Source: Paraburkholderia bryophila (GTDB taxonomy: Bacteria > Pseudomonadota > Gammaproteobacteria > Burkholderiales > Burkholderiaceae). Taken from it: a stretch of DNA of 64,000 nt. Positions 1 through 8,546 of the stretch are shown here, in pieces (position 1 is the stretch's first letter; each line of letters begins with the position of its first letter). The DNA is taken from positions 62,001 to 126,000 of the forward strand of contig NZ_QLTK01000020.1 in the NCBI RefSeq assembly GCF_003269035.1. The letters run 5' to 3'. Both the position numbers and the translations under genes were made by a program. The notes under the pieces are model-generated. The model was not told where the DNA came from. It did no database searches and saw only the letters and a list, made by a program, of their open reading frames with translations.

Positions 1-267
1 AATCAGCAGCGTCGGATCGTTGACCGGCACCTGCACCGCGCCGCGAATCGCGGCGTCGGGATTGCCGCCGTAGACGTCGTAGACGCCCGCCACGTCCGCG
101 AAGAAGATGCCGTCGAACAGACCGGCTTCCAGCGTGCGGGCATAGTCGGTCCAGTACTGCAGGTCGCGGTAGCGGCTGGACTGATCGCGCGGATGCGTCC
201 ACAGGCCTTGCTGGATGTGACCGACGCAGTTCATGTCGAATGCGTTGAGTACGATTTCCTTCGGCAT
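1..267 (-). CDS. FMN-dependent monooxygenase, NtaA/SnaA/DszA family (partial)
   Basis: This is the N-terminal part of a gene that runs off the left edge of the window; its ATG is the CAT at 265-267. The 89 visible residues begin MPKEIVLNAFDMNCVGH and continue with motifs on the pattern of the luciferase-like flavin monooxygenases NtaA/SnaA/DszA, including QGLWTHPRD, YWTDYARTLE and GLFDGIFFADV. Family members use reduced FMN from a separate reductase to oxidise C-N or C-S compounds; the substrate here cannot be told. The gene is divergent from an XRE-cupin regulator across about 220 bp that holds an inverted repeat, so local regulation is likely. The family call is fairly firm, the substrate unknown. 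Confidence 0.8.
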   Translation of the reverse strand, partial: MPKEIVLNAFDMNCVGHIQQGLWTHPRDQSSRYRDLQYWTDYARTLEAGLFDGIFFADVAGVYDVYGGNPDAAIRGAVQVPVNDPTLLI

Positions 268-322
268 GGCGTTTTCCGTTCAGGGGAATCGGGGTGTTGG
301 CGGTAGCGGCGTTTCGTTTAAT

Positions 323-344
323 ATAGTGGACGAAAAATCACTAT
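323..344. promoter_or_regulatory. Inverted repeat ATAGTG-N10-CACTAT, candidate operator
   Basis: A perfect 6-bp inverted repeat with a 10-bp spacer lies between the divergent flavin monooxygenase and XRE-cupin genes. A TATAGT box (322-327) overlaps the left arm and could be a -10 element. The placement suggests the operator of the neighbouring XRE-cupin regulator. This is inference from position and symmetry only. Confidence 0.5.
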
Positions 345-488
345 GCAAGACAATGATTCCGGGCTTTAATTGTGGCCACTGCGCGATCCCAACGTGTGGC
401 CGATGCGGCGCTTCAAGCCCACGCGCCGATGCTGCAAACCACGTCGATATAATTTGCCGATGCTCACTTTGACGAACTCTGCGCTGCC

Positions 489-1058
489 ATGTCCGAATCC
501 GTTGCTGTCGATCTGACCCAGGCGATCTCGTCGCGCGTGAAGACCGAGCGCGAGGCGCGTCACTGGTCGTTGAGCGAACTGGCGGAACGCTCCGGTGTCT
601 CGAAGGCGATGATCAGCAAGATCGAGCGCGGCGAGGCGAGTCCCACCGCGACGGTGCTCGGGCGTCTGTCGGGCGCTTTCGGGTTGACCTTGTCGACCTT
701 GCTGGTGCTCGCCGAGCAGACCGGCGAGCGACTCGCGCGGCGCGCGCAGCAGGCGGTCTGGCAAGACCCGGAGACGGGCTATATCCGGCGGCGCATTTCG
801 CCACCCACCGGCGGCGTGCTCGAATTACTGGAGATCGAATTGCCCGTGGGCGTGAAAGTCCCGTATCCGTCCGATGCGTTCGTGTTTCAGCATCAGCAGA
901 TCTGGGTCACGCAAGGCGTGTTGACGTTTCGGGAAGGCCGGCAGCTTTACCAGCTCGAAGCGGGGGATTGTCTGCAACTCGGCGCGCCGGCCGACTGCGA
1001 GTTCTTCAATGCGGGCGACGAGGCGTGCCGCTACCTCGTCGGCCTGGTTCGACGTTAA
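489..1058 (+). CDS. XRE-family regulator with C-terminal cupin domain
   Basis: This 189-residue protein has an N-terminal helix-turn-helix of the XRE type at about residues 11-66 (SLSELAERSGVSKAMISKIERG) and a C-terminal cupin fold at about 105-185. That two-domain build is typical of small repressors of the SutR/PuuR kind, in which the cupin senses a metabolite. It lies divergent from the truncated flavin monooxygenase gene, which is its most likely target, and an inverted repeat lies between them. The ligand cannot be read from the sequence. The family assignment is firm. Confidence 0.88.
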   Translation: MSESVAVDLTQAISSRVKTEREARHWSLSELAERSGVSKAMISKIERGEASPTATVLGRLSGAFGLTLSTLLVLAEQTGERLARRAQQAVWQDPETGYIRRRISPPTGGVLELLEIELPVGVKVPYPSDAFVFQHQQIWVTQGVLTFREGRQLYQLEAGDCLQLGAPADCEFFNAGDEACRYLVGLVRR

Positions 1059-1094
1059 GTACGTCGCTGAGTACTTCGAAGCGCGCCCGGGCGT

Positions 1095-1463
1095 TTAACC
1101 GCCGCCACCGCCTTGCGTGCCGATGGTGATCTTGTTGTTCACCGACTTCACGCCGGCCACACCCTTCGCGACTTCTTCCGCTTGCGGAATTTGCGCGCCG
1201 TCAGGCACCGAGCCAGTCAACGTTACCGCACCGCCACGAGCCCGGACAAACACGTTCGACACGTCGAAGCCTTGGGCTTTCGCCAATGCCTTGCGCACTT
1301 GCAGGCCCAGCGCGCGGTCCGTCTTCTTCACGGATTTCGCACTCGGTGCTGCCATGGCCATGTCGCCGGACGCCATCGCATCGCTCGCCTGGGCGTAGGC
1401 GCTGGACGCCGTCGCCACACACAATGCAATGCCGAGCGCCTTCAAAAGATTGACTGTTTTCAC
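1095..1463 (-). CDS. Secreted BON-domain protein
   Basis: A 122-residue protein with a signal peptide (about residues 1-22, ending ASSAYAQ) and a single BON domain at about 50-115, with the typical VFVRARGGAVTLTGSVPD and VAGVKSVNNKI stretches. BON proteins (OsmY, Kbp and similar) are periplasmic or envelope-associated and bind phospholipid or other envelope components, often under stress. The GTG at 1461-1463 was chosen as start because GGAG sits 5 nt upstream and it puts the signal peptide at the N-terminus; a longer open frame reaching 1622 lacks this logic. The C-terminus ends in a short glycine run. It is monocistronic and no partner is evident. Confidence 0.82.
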   Translation of the reverse strand: MKTVNLLKALGIALCVATASSAYAQASDAMASGDMAMAAPSAKSVKKTDRALGLQVRKALAKAQGFDVSNVFVRARGGAVTLTGSVPDGAQIPQAEEVAKGVAGVKSVNNKITIGTQGGGGG

Positions 1464-1804
1464 GTTTTCTCCATCCTCGAAAAGTTGATGTCGCTTCGTT
1501 GCATGCAAAAAACCACGCGCTTGCGAGCACTTTTCCGCCCACGAGGAGCACCCTGTCTTGTAGAAGAGTGAGGCTGCGGCGCTCCCGGCGCGCTTAAACA
1601 ATACTCCAGCCGACGCGCTCATGCTGGAAAAACTGGCTTCGATTTAGCGTGTCTCGATGCGTGCGCGTCGATGCTTTCGACGCGCCAGGGTGGCCGTCCG
1701 GAGCGCGCAATGTTTCGGACTATAATTCCGCGACCCGGATCGCCGCCGATCCTCGGGCGCGGTGTGTCCTTCAAATAAGCCGTTTCGCGGGAGCGCGTTT
1801 CGTT
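1464..1804. other. Intergenic region between BON gene and iclR-type gene
   Basis: About 340 bp lie between the two divergent genes. It holds a 10-bp palindrome TTGCATGCAA (1499-1508) upstream of the BON gene and a perfect TATAAT at 1721-1726 in front of the IclR gene. No convincing small gene was seen. Confidence 0.5.
1721..1726 (+). promoter_or_regulatory. Probable -10 box of the IclR-family gene
   Basis: A perfect TATAAT stands 79 bp before the chosen TTG start. No good -35 hexamer lies 17 bp upstream, so activity may need a regulator. Its position downstream of the longer possible start (1649) argues for the shorter protein. Confidence 0.5.
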
Positions 1805-2698
1805 TTGAGCAAAACCCATCACAGCCCGGCCGATCGTCCCGCCGACAGTCCCAATGCCGCCGATCCGGCGCACGCATCGAAGGCTTCCTCCGGCGCTCCT
1901 GCGCTGCTCGCGAGCCGCACCGCGCACGAAGCGCATAAAGACGACCGGCACTTCGTCACGGCACTCGCGCGCGGACTCGAAGTCCTCGCGTGTTTTCGTT
2001 CGGGCGACAAGTCGCTGAGCAATCAGGAGCTGGCGCTGCGTTGCCGGCTGCCGAAATCCACGGTCTCGCGCCTGACCCATACGCTCACGTTGCTCGGGTA
2101 TCTGATTCATCTGAAAGAGAGCGGCAAATACCGGCTCGGTACGGCCTCGCTGGCATTGGGCAGCGCGATGCTGGCGCGCCTCGACGTGCGCAAGATCGCG
2201 AGGCCGGTCATGCAGGAACTGGCCGACATCTCCGGCGCGACAGTGTCGTTGGGCACGCGCGACCGGCTCTCGATGATCTACGTGGAGAACTGCCGCGGCT
2301 CGGTTGCACTCACGTTGACACTCGAAGTCGGCTCGCGCATTCCGGTGGCGACCTCCGCGATTGGGCGTGCATGGCTTGCGGCGATTCCCGAGCATGATCG
2401 TCTCAGCTTCATGGAACAGGTGCGCGAACTCGATCATGTTGCCTGGCCCAAAACCCGCCGCGGCATCGAGAAGGCGCTCGACGATTACAGCGCGCTCGGC
2501 GTGACGACTTCGTTCGGCGACTGGCAGAAAGACGTGAACGGCATTGCGCGCGCATTCCAGCCCGGCGGCGAGCTGCCCATCATGGCGATCAACGTGGGCG
2601 GCCCGTCGTTCAAACTCTCGCAAGCGTTTCTGCTCGAAGAAGTGCGGCCGCGCCTGATCGACGTGGTGACGCAACTGGAAACCTCGCTGTCGCATTGA
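1805..2698 (+). CDS. IclR-family transcriptional regulator
   Basis: A 297-residue regulator. The winged helix-turn-helix lies at about residues 45-105 (SNQELALRCRLPKSTVSRLT) and the C-terminal IclR effector domain at about 120-295. IclR proteins control aromatic-acid, acyl-CoA and sugar-acid catabolism. Start choice: the frame is open to 1649, but a perfect TATAAT at 1721-1726 lies inside that extension. TTG at 1805, preceded by GGGAG, gives a length close to the family norm. It is convergent with the acyl-CoA dehydrogenase gene 30 bp away and may govern the acyl-CoA dehydrogenase, SDR and acyl-CoA ligase set. Family firm, target inferred, start uncertain. Confidence 0.85.
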   Translation: MSKTHHSPADRPADSPNAADPAHASKASSGAPALLASRTAHEAHKDDRHFVTALARGLEVLACFRSGDKSLSNQELALRCRLPKSTVSRLTHTLTLLGYLIHLKESGKYRLGTASLALGSAMLARLDVRKIARPVMQELADISGATVSLGTRDRLSMIYVENCRGSVALTLTLEVGSRIPVATSAIGRAWLAAIPEHDRLSFMEQVRELDHVAWPKTRRGIEKALDDYSALGVTTSFGDWQKDVNGIARAFQPGGELPIMAINVGGPSFKLSQAFLLEEVRPRLIDVVTQLETSLSH

Positions 2699-2727
2699 GC
2701 GGCAGGGCTGCGAACGAACCCACTCCA

Positions 2728-4533
2728 TCAAAACCACCGCGGCGCCATGCCAAGCGTGGTGTCGTCCAGAGCGCGCAGCGTGGTGAGCATCAGCGAGACA
2801 CGCGGCAATTCCCACCGGAAGAACCATTGGCACGCATGCAGCTTGCCGCGATAGAAGTCCATGTCGGCCGTGTTGCTCACCTTCGGTAGCGCGGCGCTCG
2901 CAACCACTGCCTGCCGCAACCACATCCACGCCATCACGATATGACCGAATGCTTCGAGAAAAGCATTCGCATTGGCGAGCGCGCGTTCGCTTTCGTGGGC
3001 GAGCGTGGGCAATAACGCCGCCACCGTTTCCGTCAATTCGCGCCAGGCGTGGCTCAACGCGTCCGCATGCGCTTGCAGCGGCGCATGAGCCTGCGCGGCC
3101 TCCACGGTGCGTTGAATCTCGCGTTCCAGTTGCCTGAGCGCGGCGCCCTGTTTCATCACCACTTTGCGGCCCAGCAGATCGATGGCCTGAATGCCGTGGG
3201 TGCCTTCGTGAATCAGGTTCAGACGGTTGTCGCGATAGAACTGCTCGACCGGATATTCACGCGTATATCCGTAGCCGCCGTGAATCTGGATCGCGAGGCT
3301 GTTCGCTTCGAGACACCATTGAGACGGCCAGGATTTCACCACCGGCGTCAGCAGATCGAGCAGCAGGCCCGCTTCGGCGCGCGCGGCGTCGCTCTCGCCG
3401 GTGTTCTGTTCGTCGACCAGACGCGCCGCGTACAGGCACAACGCATAGCCGCCCTCCACATAGGCTTTTTGCGCCAGCAGCATGCGGCGCACGTCCGCAT
3501 GTTCGATCAGCGGCAGTTGCGGATCGAGCGGGTTCTTGTTGTCCGGGCGGCGTCCTTGCGGCCGTTCGCGCGCGTAGTCGAGCGACGCCAGATAGCCGCG
3601 GTAGCCGAGCATCACCGCGCCAAGACCGACGCCGATACGCGCCTCGTTCATCATGTGGAACATGCAGGCGAGACCCTGATGCGGTTCGCCCACCAGTTCG
3701 CCGATGCACTCGCCATGCTCACCGAACGACAGCATGGTCGAGGTCGTGCCGCGCCATCCCATCTTGTGAATCAACCCTGCCAGCGCGACGTCGTTGCGCG
3801 CGCCGCGGCTGCCGTCTTCATTGACGTGGTACTTCGGCACCGTGAAGAGCGAAATGCCCTTGACGCCCGGCGGCCCGCCGGGAATCCGCGCGAGCACGAG
3901 GTGCACGATGTTCTCGCTCAACTCGTGGTCGCCGCCTGAAATGAAGATCTTGTTGCCGCGAATCGAATAAGTGCCGTCCGCGTTGAGCGTGGCACTGGTG
4001 ACGAGATCGGACAGGCTCGAACCGGCTTGCGGTTCGGTGAGCGCCATGGTGCCGAATGCGCGGCCTTCGAATAACGCCTGCAAGTACTTGCGCTTTTGCG
4101 CCGCGCTGCCGAAACGCTCGATGACGTTCGCATTCGCCGTGGTCAGCATTGCGTAAGACGAGGTGGCAATGTTGGCGCTCTTGAAGAGCGACAGACAGGC
4201 AAATGAAATCACCGACGGCAATTGCATGCCGCCCCATTCGTAGTCTTTGCCCGCAGCGAGAAAACCGGTGGCGCGCAATGCGTCCAGCGCCTCTTTCACT
4301 TCGGCCGGCAGGGTGACCCGCTCACCGTCGAATTGCGGTTCGTGTTCGTCGGACAACCGGTTGTGCGTGGCGAACTTTTCGGCGGCGACCGCGTGCGCGG
4401 TATCGAGCGCGGCGTTGAAGGTTTCGCGACTGTGGTCCGCGTGCCGCGCGCGGCGTGTGAGCGTCTCGGCCTCGAGCACCTCGAACAACTGGAACTCCAG
4501 ATCTCGCGAGTTGATGATCAGCGCATCTTGCAT
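2728..4533 (-). CDS. Acyl-CoA dehydrogenase
   Basis: This 601-residue flavoprotein is longer than the roughly 380-residue short-chain enzymes and matches the FadE12-like group with a C-terminal extension. Visible marks are MALTEPQAGSSLSDL (FAD contact) near residue 165, NKIFISGGDHE, a middle beta domain, and the C-terminal IQIHGGYGYTREYPVEQFYRD and HEGTHGIQAID stretches that carry the catalytic glutamate and FAD contacts. The reaction is alpha,beta-dehydrogenation of an acyl-CoA with electrons passed to ETF. It is divergent from the SDR and acyl-CoA ligase genes, which fits a small fatty- or aryl-acid oxidation module. Substrate unknown. Confidence 0.9.
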   Translation of the reverse strand: MQDALIINSRDLEFQLFEVLEAETLTRRARHADHSRETFNAALDTAHAVAAEKFATHNRLSDEHEPQFDGERVTLPAEVKEALDALRATGFLAAGKDYEWGGMQLPSVISFACLSLFKSANIATSSYAMLTTANANVIERFGSAAQKRKYLQALFEGRAFGTMALTEPQAGSSLSDLVTSATLNADGTYSIRGNKIFISGGDHELSENIVHLVLARIPGGPPGVKGISLFTVPKYHVNEDGSRGARNDVALAGLIHKMGWRGTTSTMLSFGEHGECIGELVGEPHQGLACMFHMMNEARIGVGLGAVMLGYRGYLASLDYARERPQGRRPDNKNPLDPQLPLIEHADVRRMLLAQKAYVEGGYALCLYAARLVDEQNTGESDAARAEAGLLLDLLTPVVKSWPSQWCLEANSLAIQIHGGYGYTREYPVEQFYRDNRLNLIHEGTHGIQAIDLLGRKVVMKQGAALRQLEREIQRTVEAAQAHAPLQAHADALSHAWRELTETVAALLPTLAHESERALANANAFLEAFGHIVMAWMWLRQAVVASAALPKVSNTADMDFYRGKLHACQWFFRWELPRVSLMLTTLRALDDTTLGMAPRWF

Positions 4534-4797
4534 GAGAGAAGACCTGTTCGGAGATAAGCCGCTATGCAGAACAGCTAGACATGGTGGGCGAAAAACACGT
4601 CGCCATGTCGTTGCACAGCGCGATGGAAAAGCGCGGTATTCGGGTAAGTCCCGATCATCCGCCGATCAACGATCGCATGCCAGTCTATAGTAAAAGTGAA
4701 TGGGCGTGCTTTTATTTACAGGCCGAATTTCGGCACGTATGATGGTCGAAAAACTGGAATACCAATCTGCATTGCAGAACAAATGGAGGAGCATAGG

Positions 4798-5571
4798 ATG
4801 TCTGTGAAAGACCTGTTTCAACTGGACGGCAAGGTTGCGTTGATCACCGGCGGCTCACGCGGACTCGGCTTGCAAATGGCCGAAGCGCTCGGCGAAATGG
4901 GCTGCCGTGTGGCCATCACCGCGCGCAAGGCGGATGAGTTGGTGCAAGCGCAAACCCATCTGCAGAGCCGCGGTATCGAGGTGCAAACGGTCGTCAACGA
5001 TCTGCAGCGTTTCGAGGGTATTCCGGGGCTGGTCGATGAAGTACTGGGCGTGCATGGCCGCATCGATATTCTGGTGAACAACGCGGGCGCGACGTGGGGC
5101 GCACCCGCCGAAGATTATCCCGACGAAGCGTGGCACAAGGTGATGAACCTGAACGTCAACGCGCCGTTTTTTCTCGCGCGTGAAGTGGGTAAGCGCAGCA
5201 TGATTCCGCGGCGCGCGGGCAAGGTCGTCAACATTGCTTCGGTGGCCGGCCTGAAGGGTTCGCCGCCCGGCATGAATACGATTGCGTACAACACGTCGAA
5301 GGCCGCGGCCATCAATTTCACGCGGGCGCTCGCGGCCGAATGGGGCAAGTACAACATCAACGTCAACGCAATCTGCCCGGGGTTTTTCCCGTCGAAGATG
5401 TCGGCGGGATTGCTCGATCAACTCGAGGACACCATCGTCTCGCGCACGCCGTTGCAGCGCCTGGGCGGCGACGACGATCTCAAGGGGCCGATTGTGTTTC
5501 TCGCGAGCGAAGCGTCGCGTCATATCACCGGCCAGTATTTCGCGGTGGATGGTGGGTCGATCATCGTGTAA
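4798..5571 (+). CDS. SDR-family oxidoreductase
   Basis: A 257-residue short-chain dehydrogenase. The NAD(P)-binding GGSRGLG motif lies near residue 18, NNAG near 91, and the catalytic YxxxK as YNTSK near 163; the C-terminus has the usual GQYFAVDGG stretch. It is close in layout to FabG-like and gluconate 5-dehydrogenase-like enzymes. The ATG at 4798 was chosen because GGAGG lies just upstream in AAATGGAGGAGCATAGG and it fits family length; the frame extends further upstream to 4696. It is followed after 87 bp by an acyl-CoA ligase gene on the same strand, so co-transcription is likely. It may act on a 3-hydroxyacyl-CoA in the same pathway, which is inference. Confidence 0.9.
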   Translation: MSVKDLFQLDGKVALITGGSRGLGLQMAEALGEMGCRVAITARKADELVQAQTHLQSRGIEVQTVVNDLQRFEGIPGLVDEVLGVHGRIDILVNNAGATWGAPAEDYPDEAWHKVMNLNVNAPFFLAREVGKRSMIPRRAGKVVNIASVAGLKGSPPGMNTIAYNTSKAAAINFTRALAAEWGKYNINVNAICPGFFPSKMSAGLLDQLEDTIVSRTPLQRLGGDDDLKGPIVFLASEASRHITGQYFAVDGGSIIV

Positions 5572-5658
5572 GCGGCGGGTTCGATGCGCAACGTGGTCAA
5601 TCTTGCATGGGACCGGCGTCAGCGCCTGACGCGTTGAATCCGGTCGACAGGAGACGTC

Positions 5659-7374
5659 ATGAATCAACTTCATCATCCGCATTGGCCGCCGCAAGTGCCG
5701 TTGCATCTGACGCTGCCGGAAACCAATCTGTTCTATAACGCCGAGGTCTCGGCGGCGCGCTTTCCCGACAAGCCGTTCATCGTTTTCTACGACACACCCA
5801 TCACGTTCGCCGAATTCAAGGACGAGGCCGAACGGGTCGCGGGTTTTCTGCAGCATGAGTGCCACGTCGAGGCCGGCGACCGGGTGTTGCTGTATATGCA
5901 GAACAGTCCGCAATGGATCGTCGCGTATTACGGTATTCTGCGGGCGAATGCCGTCGTGGTGCCGGTCAACCCGATGAACCTGAGCGCCGAGCTGGCGCAT
6001 TATGTCGAAGATAGCGGGGCGACCACGATCATCGTGCCGCAGTGTCTGTTCCCGAATGTCGAGCCACTGATCGGCAACGGGCCGGGGCAGGGGATCGAGC
6101 ACGCCATCGTCGCTACTTATAGCGATTATCTGAAGCGGCCTTCGCCGATTGCCGTGCCGGAATTCGTCGCGGCGCCGCGCAAGACATTCGCTATTCCCGC
6201 TGTCACGCCGTGGCAGGACGTACTCGATCGGCGCCTTGCGCCCGGACCGCTCACGAGCCGCGCCGACGACCTGTGCGTGATGCCGTACACGTCCGGCACG
6301 ACCGGTAAACCGAAAGGCTGCATGCACACGCATCGCAGCGTGATGAGTACCTTGCTGGGCGGCTGCGTGTGGTTTGCGGCGCCTTCGGATGGGGTTTATC
6401 TCTCCGTGTTGCCGCTGTTTCACGTCACCGGCATGCAGGGCGGCATGAACGCCGCCGTTTATTCCGGCGCGACCATCGTGCTGATGCCGCGCTGGGATCG
6501 CGAAACCGCCGCGCAATGCATGCAACGCTATCGCGTGACCGCGTGGCAGTCGATCTCCACGATGATGGTGGACTTTCTGTCGAACCCGAAACTCGGCGAC
6601 TACGACCTGTCGAGCCTGAGCGGCGCGCGCGGCGGCGGCGCGGCCATGCCCGACGCGATCGCCAGGAAGCTCAAGGCGCTGACCGGGCTCGATTACGTCG
6701 AAGGCTACGGCATGACCGAAACGATTGCGGGCACGCACATCAATCCGCCGCATCGTCCGAAAGCGCAGTGCCTCGGCATTCCCGTGTTCGACGTGGATTC
6801 ACGCGTGATCGATCCGGCCTCGTTGCAGGAATTGCCGCAAGGCGAGACCGGCGAGATCGTGGTGAACGCGCCGCAAGTGATGCAAGGCTATTGGCGCAAT
6901 CCGAAGGCGACGGAAGAAGCGTTCGTCGAACTCGACGGTAAGCGCTTTCTACGCACCGGCGACCTGGGTCATATCGACGAAGACGGTTACTTCTTCATGA
7001 CCGACCGTCTGAAGCGGATGATCAACGCGTCCGGCTACAAGGTGTGGCCGGCCGAAGTGGAGGCGTTGATGTACCGGCATCCGGCGATTCACGAGGTCTG
7101 CGTGATCGGCGTGAAAGACGAGAAGCGCGGTGAGACGGTGAAGGCGCTGGTAGTTCCCGACGAAGCGCATGCCGGCACGATCACCGGGCAGGAGATTATC
7201 GACTGGGCGCATGAGCAGATGGCGCCCTACAAGGCGCCGCGTATCGTCGAGTTCGTGACGTCGTTGCCGAAATCCGGCAGCGGCAAGATTCTGTGGCGCA
7301 AGTTGCAGGAGGAAGACGCGGCGCGCACGGCGGCGCGTGGCGGCAGCGGCAATGGGAACGGTAACGGCAATTGA
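5659..7374 (+). CDS. AMP-dependent acyl-CoA ligase (fatty-acid CoA ligase family)
   Basis: A 571-residue ANL-superfamily enzyme that activates a carboxylic acid to its acyl-adenylate and then to the CoA thioester. The P-loop YTSGTTGKPKG is near residue 215, the A5-type motif GYGMTE near 355, the ATP-ribose aspartate motif RTGDLGHIDEDG near 435, and the C-terminal lysine in SLPKSGSGKILWRKL near 540. A glycine/asparagine-rich tail ends the protein. It is co-directional with the SDR gene and divergent from the acyl-CoA dehydrogenase gene, consistent with one degradation module. Chain length or aromatic specificity cannot be read. Confidence 0.92.
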   Translation: MNQLHHPHWPPQVPLHLTLPETNLFYNAEVSAARFPDKPFIVFYDTPITFAEFKDEAERVAGFLQHECHVEAGDRVLLYMQNSPQWIVAYYGILRANAVVVPVNPMNLSAELAHYVEDSGATTIIVPQCLFPNVEPLIGNGPGQGIEHAIVATYSDYLKRPSPIAVPEFVAAPRKTFAIPAVTPWQDVLDRRLAPGPLTSRADDLCVMPYTSGTTGKPKGCMHTHRSVMSTLLGGCVWFAAPSDGVYLSVLPLFHVTGMQGGMNAAVYSGATIVLMPRWDRETAAQCMQRYRVTAWQSISTMMVDFLSNPKLGDYDLSSLSGARGGGAAMPDAIARKLKALTGLDYVEGYGMTETIAGTHINPPHRPKAQCLGIPVFDVDSRVIDPASLQELPQGETGEIVVNAPQVMQGYWRNPKATEEAFVELDGKRFLRTGDLGHIDEDGYFFMTDRLKRMINASGYKVWPAEVEALMYRHPAIHEVCVIGVKDEKRGETVKALVVPDEAHAGTITGQEIIDWAHEQMAPYKAPRIVEFVTSLPKSGSGKILWRKLQEEDAARTAARGGSGNGNGNGN

Positions 7375-7510
7375 GTCGCACCGCAATGACCTGACTCGTC
7401 GACATAGCCGAACCCATACGCGCGAGCCAGCGTGGCTTGAATCAGTGCATATGCAGTCAATCGGATGGTTCTGCCTTGCAGAGCTATCACCGGACGTATG
7501 TAAAAGCTGT

Positions 7511-8431
7511 TCACGGCGACTTGCGCGCCCCGAGCGTCTCGACCAGCATGTCGACGAACGCCTTGACGCGCGCCGTCATCTGCAACTGCTGCGGGTACAC
7601 CGCGTAGATATCCGCGCCGGGCGTGCGGTAGTCGGGCAGCACGTGAACGAGCCGGCCGTCGGCGAGATAGTCGGCGATATCCCACTCCGCGCGCATCAGA
7701 ATGCCCTGGCCGTCGAGTGCCCACTTCACGGCGATTTCGCCGTCGTTGGTGGTGAGGTTGCCGCGCACGCGCACCGTTTCGGTTTTCTCCGTGGCGCCGC
7801 GTCCGCTGGTGAGCCGCCACAGACCGTAGCCGTCGTCGCCCTGACGGATACCGATGCAGTTGTGCTGCGCCAATTCGGCCGGGCTGCGCGGCGCGCGCCG
7901 CTCCGCCAGATACGCGGGCGATGCGCACAGCAGGCGGCGATTGCGCGCCACCTTGCGGGCGATCACGCGCGCGTCGGGCGGTTCGCCGAAACGCACGCAC
8001 ACGTCGAACGCGTCTTCGCTGATGGGCGGCGGGTCGACCGAGAGTTGCAGTTGCACGTCCACTTGCGGAAAGCGCCGCACGAAACGGGAGATCAGCGGCG
8101 CCACATGGCTGCGGCCGAAACCGAGCGTCGCATTGACGCGCAGCAACCCTTTCGGCGCCGTCTGCGAGCCGCCGAGCAACTGCGCGAGATCGTCCATTTC
8201 GCTGAGGATGCGGCGCGCGCGGGTCAGGTACAGCTCGCCTTCGGGCGTGAGGCTCATGCGCCGCGTGGTGCGGTTCACCAGCGCGACGCCCGCGCGCGTT
8301 TCCATCTGCGCCAGATGCTTGCTGACGGCCGCCGTACTCAGGCCGAGTTCGCGCGCCGCCGCGGTCAGGCTGCCGCTGGCGGCCAGCGTGGAAAAGAAGG
8401 CGAGGTCGTCCGGTTGTATCGAGGCGGTCAT
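7511..8431 (-). CDS. LysR-family transcriptional regulator (DmlR/TtuA-like)
   Basis: A 306-residue LysR-type regulator. The N-terminal winged HTH covers about residues 5-65 (SLTAAARELGLSTAAVSKHL) and the periplasmic-binding-like effector domain about 90-300. It is divergent from a tartrate/D-malate dehydrogenase gene with 115 bp between the start codons, the classic arrangement in which the LysR protein activates the divergent operon in response to its substrate. An inverted repeat TTAAC-N5-GTTAA lies 17 bp upstream of its own start codon. The effector, tartrate or D-malate, is inferred from the neighbour only. Confidence 0.9.
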   Translation of the reverse strand: MTASIQPDDLAFFSTLAASGSLTAAARELGLSTAAVSKHLAQMETRAGVALVNRTTRRMSLTPEGELYLTRARRILSEMDDLAQLLGGSQTAPKGLLRVNATLGFGRSHVAPLISRFVRRFPQVDVQLQLSVDPPPISEDAFDVCVRFGEPPDARVIARKVARNRRLLCASPAYLAERRAPRSPAELAQHNCIGIRQGDDGYGLWRLTSGRGATEKTETVRVRGNLTTNDGEIAVKWALDGQGILMRAEWDIADYLADGRLVHVLPDYRTPGADIYAVYPQQLQMTARVKAFVDMLVETLGARKSP

Positions 8432-8447
8432 GCGCAGCGGCCCATTA

Positions 8448-8462
8448 TTAACCTGAAGTTAA
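8448..8462. promoter_or_regulatory. Candidate LysR operator, TTAAC-N5-GTTAA
   Basis: A perfect 5-bp inverted repeat with a 5-bp spacer lies in the 115-bp gap between the LysR gene and the dehydrogenase gene. It fits the T-N11-A rule for LysR-type boxes. The role is inferred from position. Confidence 0.55.
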
Positions 8463-8546
8463 GGATGCTTTGAGTCTAGCAGCGTTTGCAGGGACCGTCG
8501 GCGATCTACGATGCGACTCAACCCCTCACAACATACGGAGACGCCC

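Noticed and set aside
1649..1804. Longer N-terminus for the IclR regulator
   Set aside because: A perfect TATAAT at 1721-1726 lies inside the extension and the added residues do not resemble the family.
4855..6753. A 632-codon minus-strand frame over the SDR and acyl-CoA ligase genes
   Set aside because: Antisense shadow of two well-supported enzymes; composition is typical of GC-rich antisense frames.
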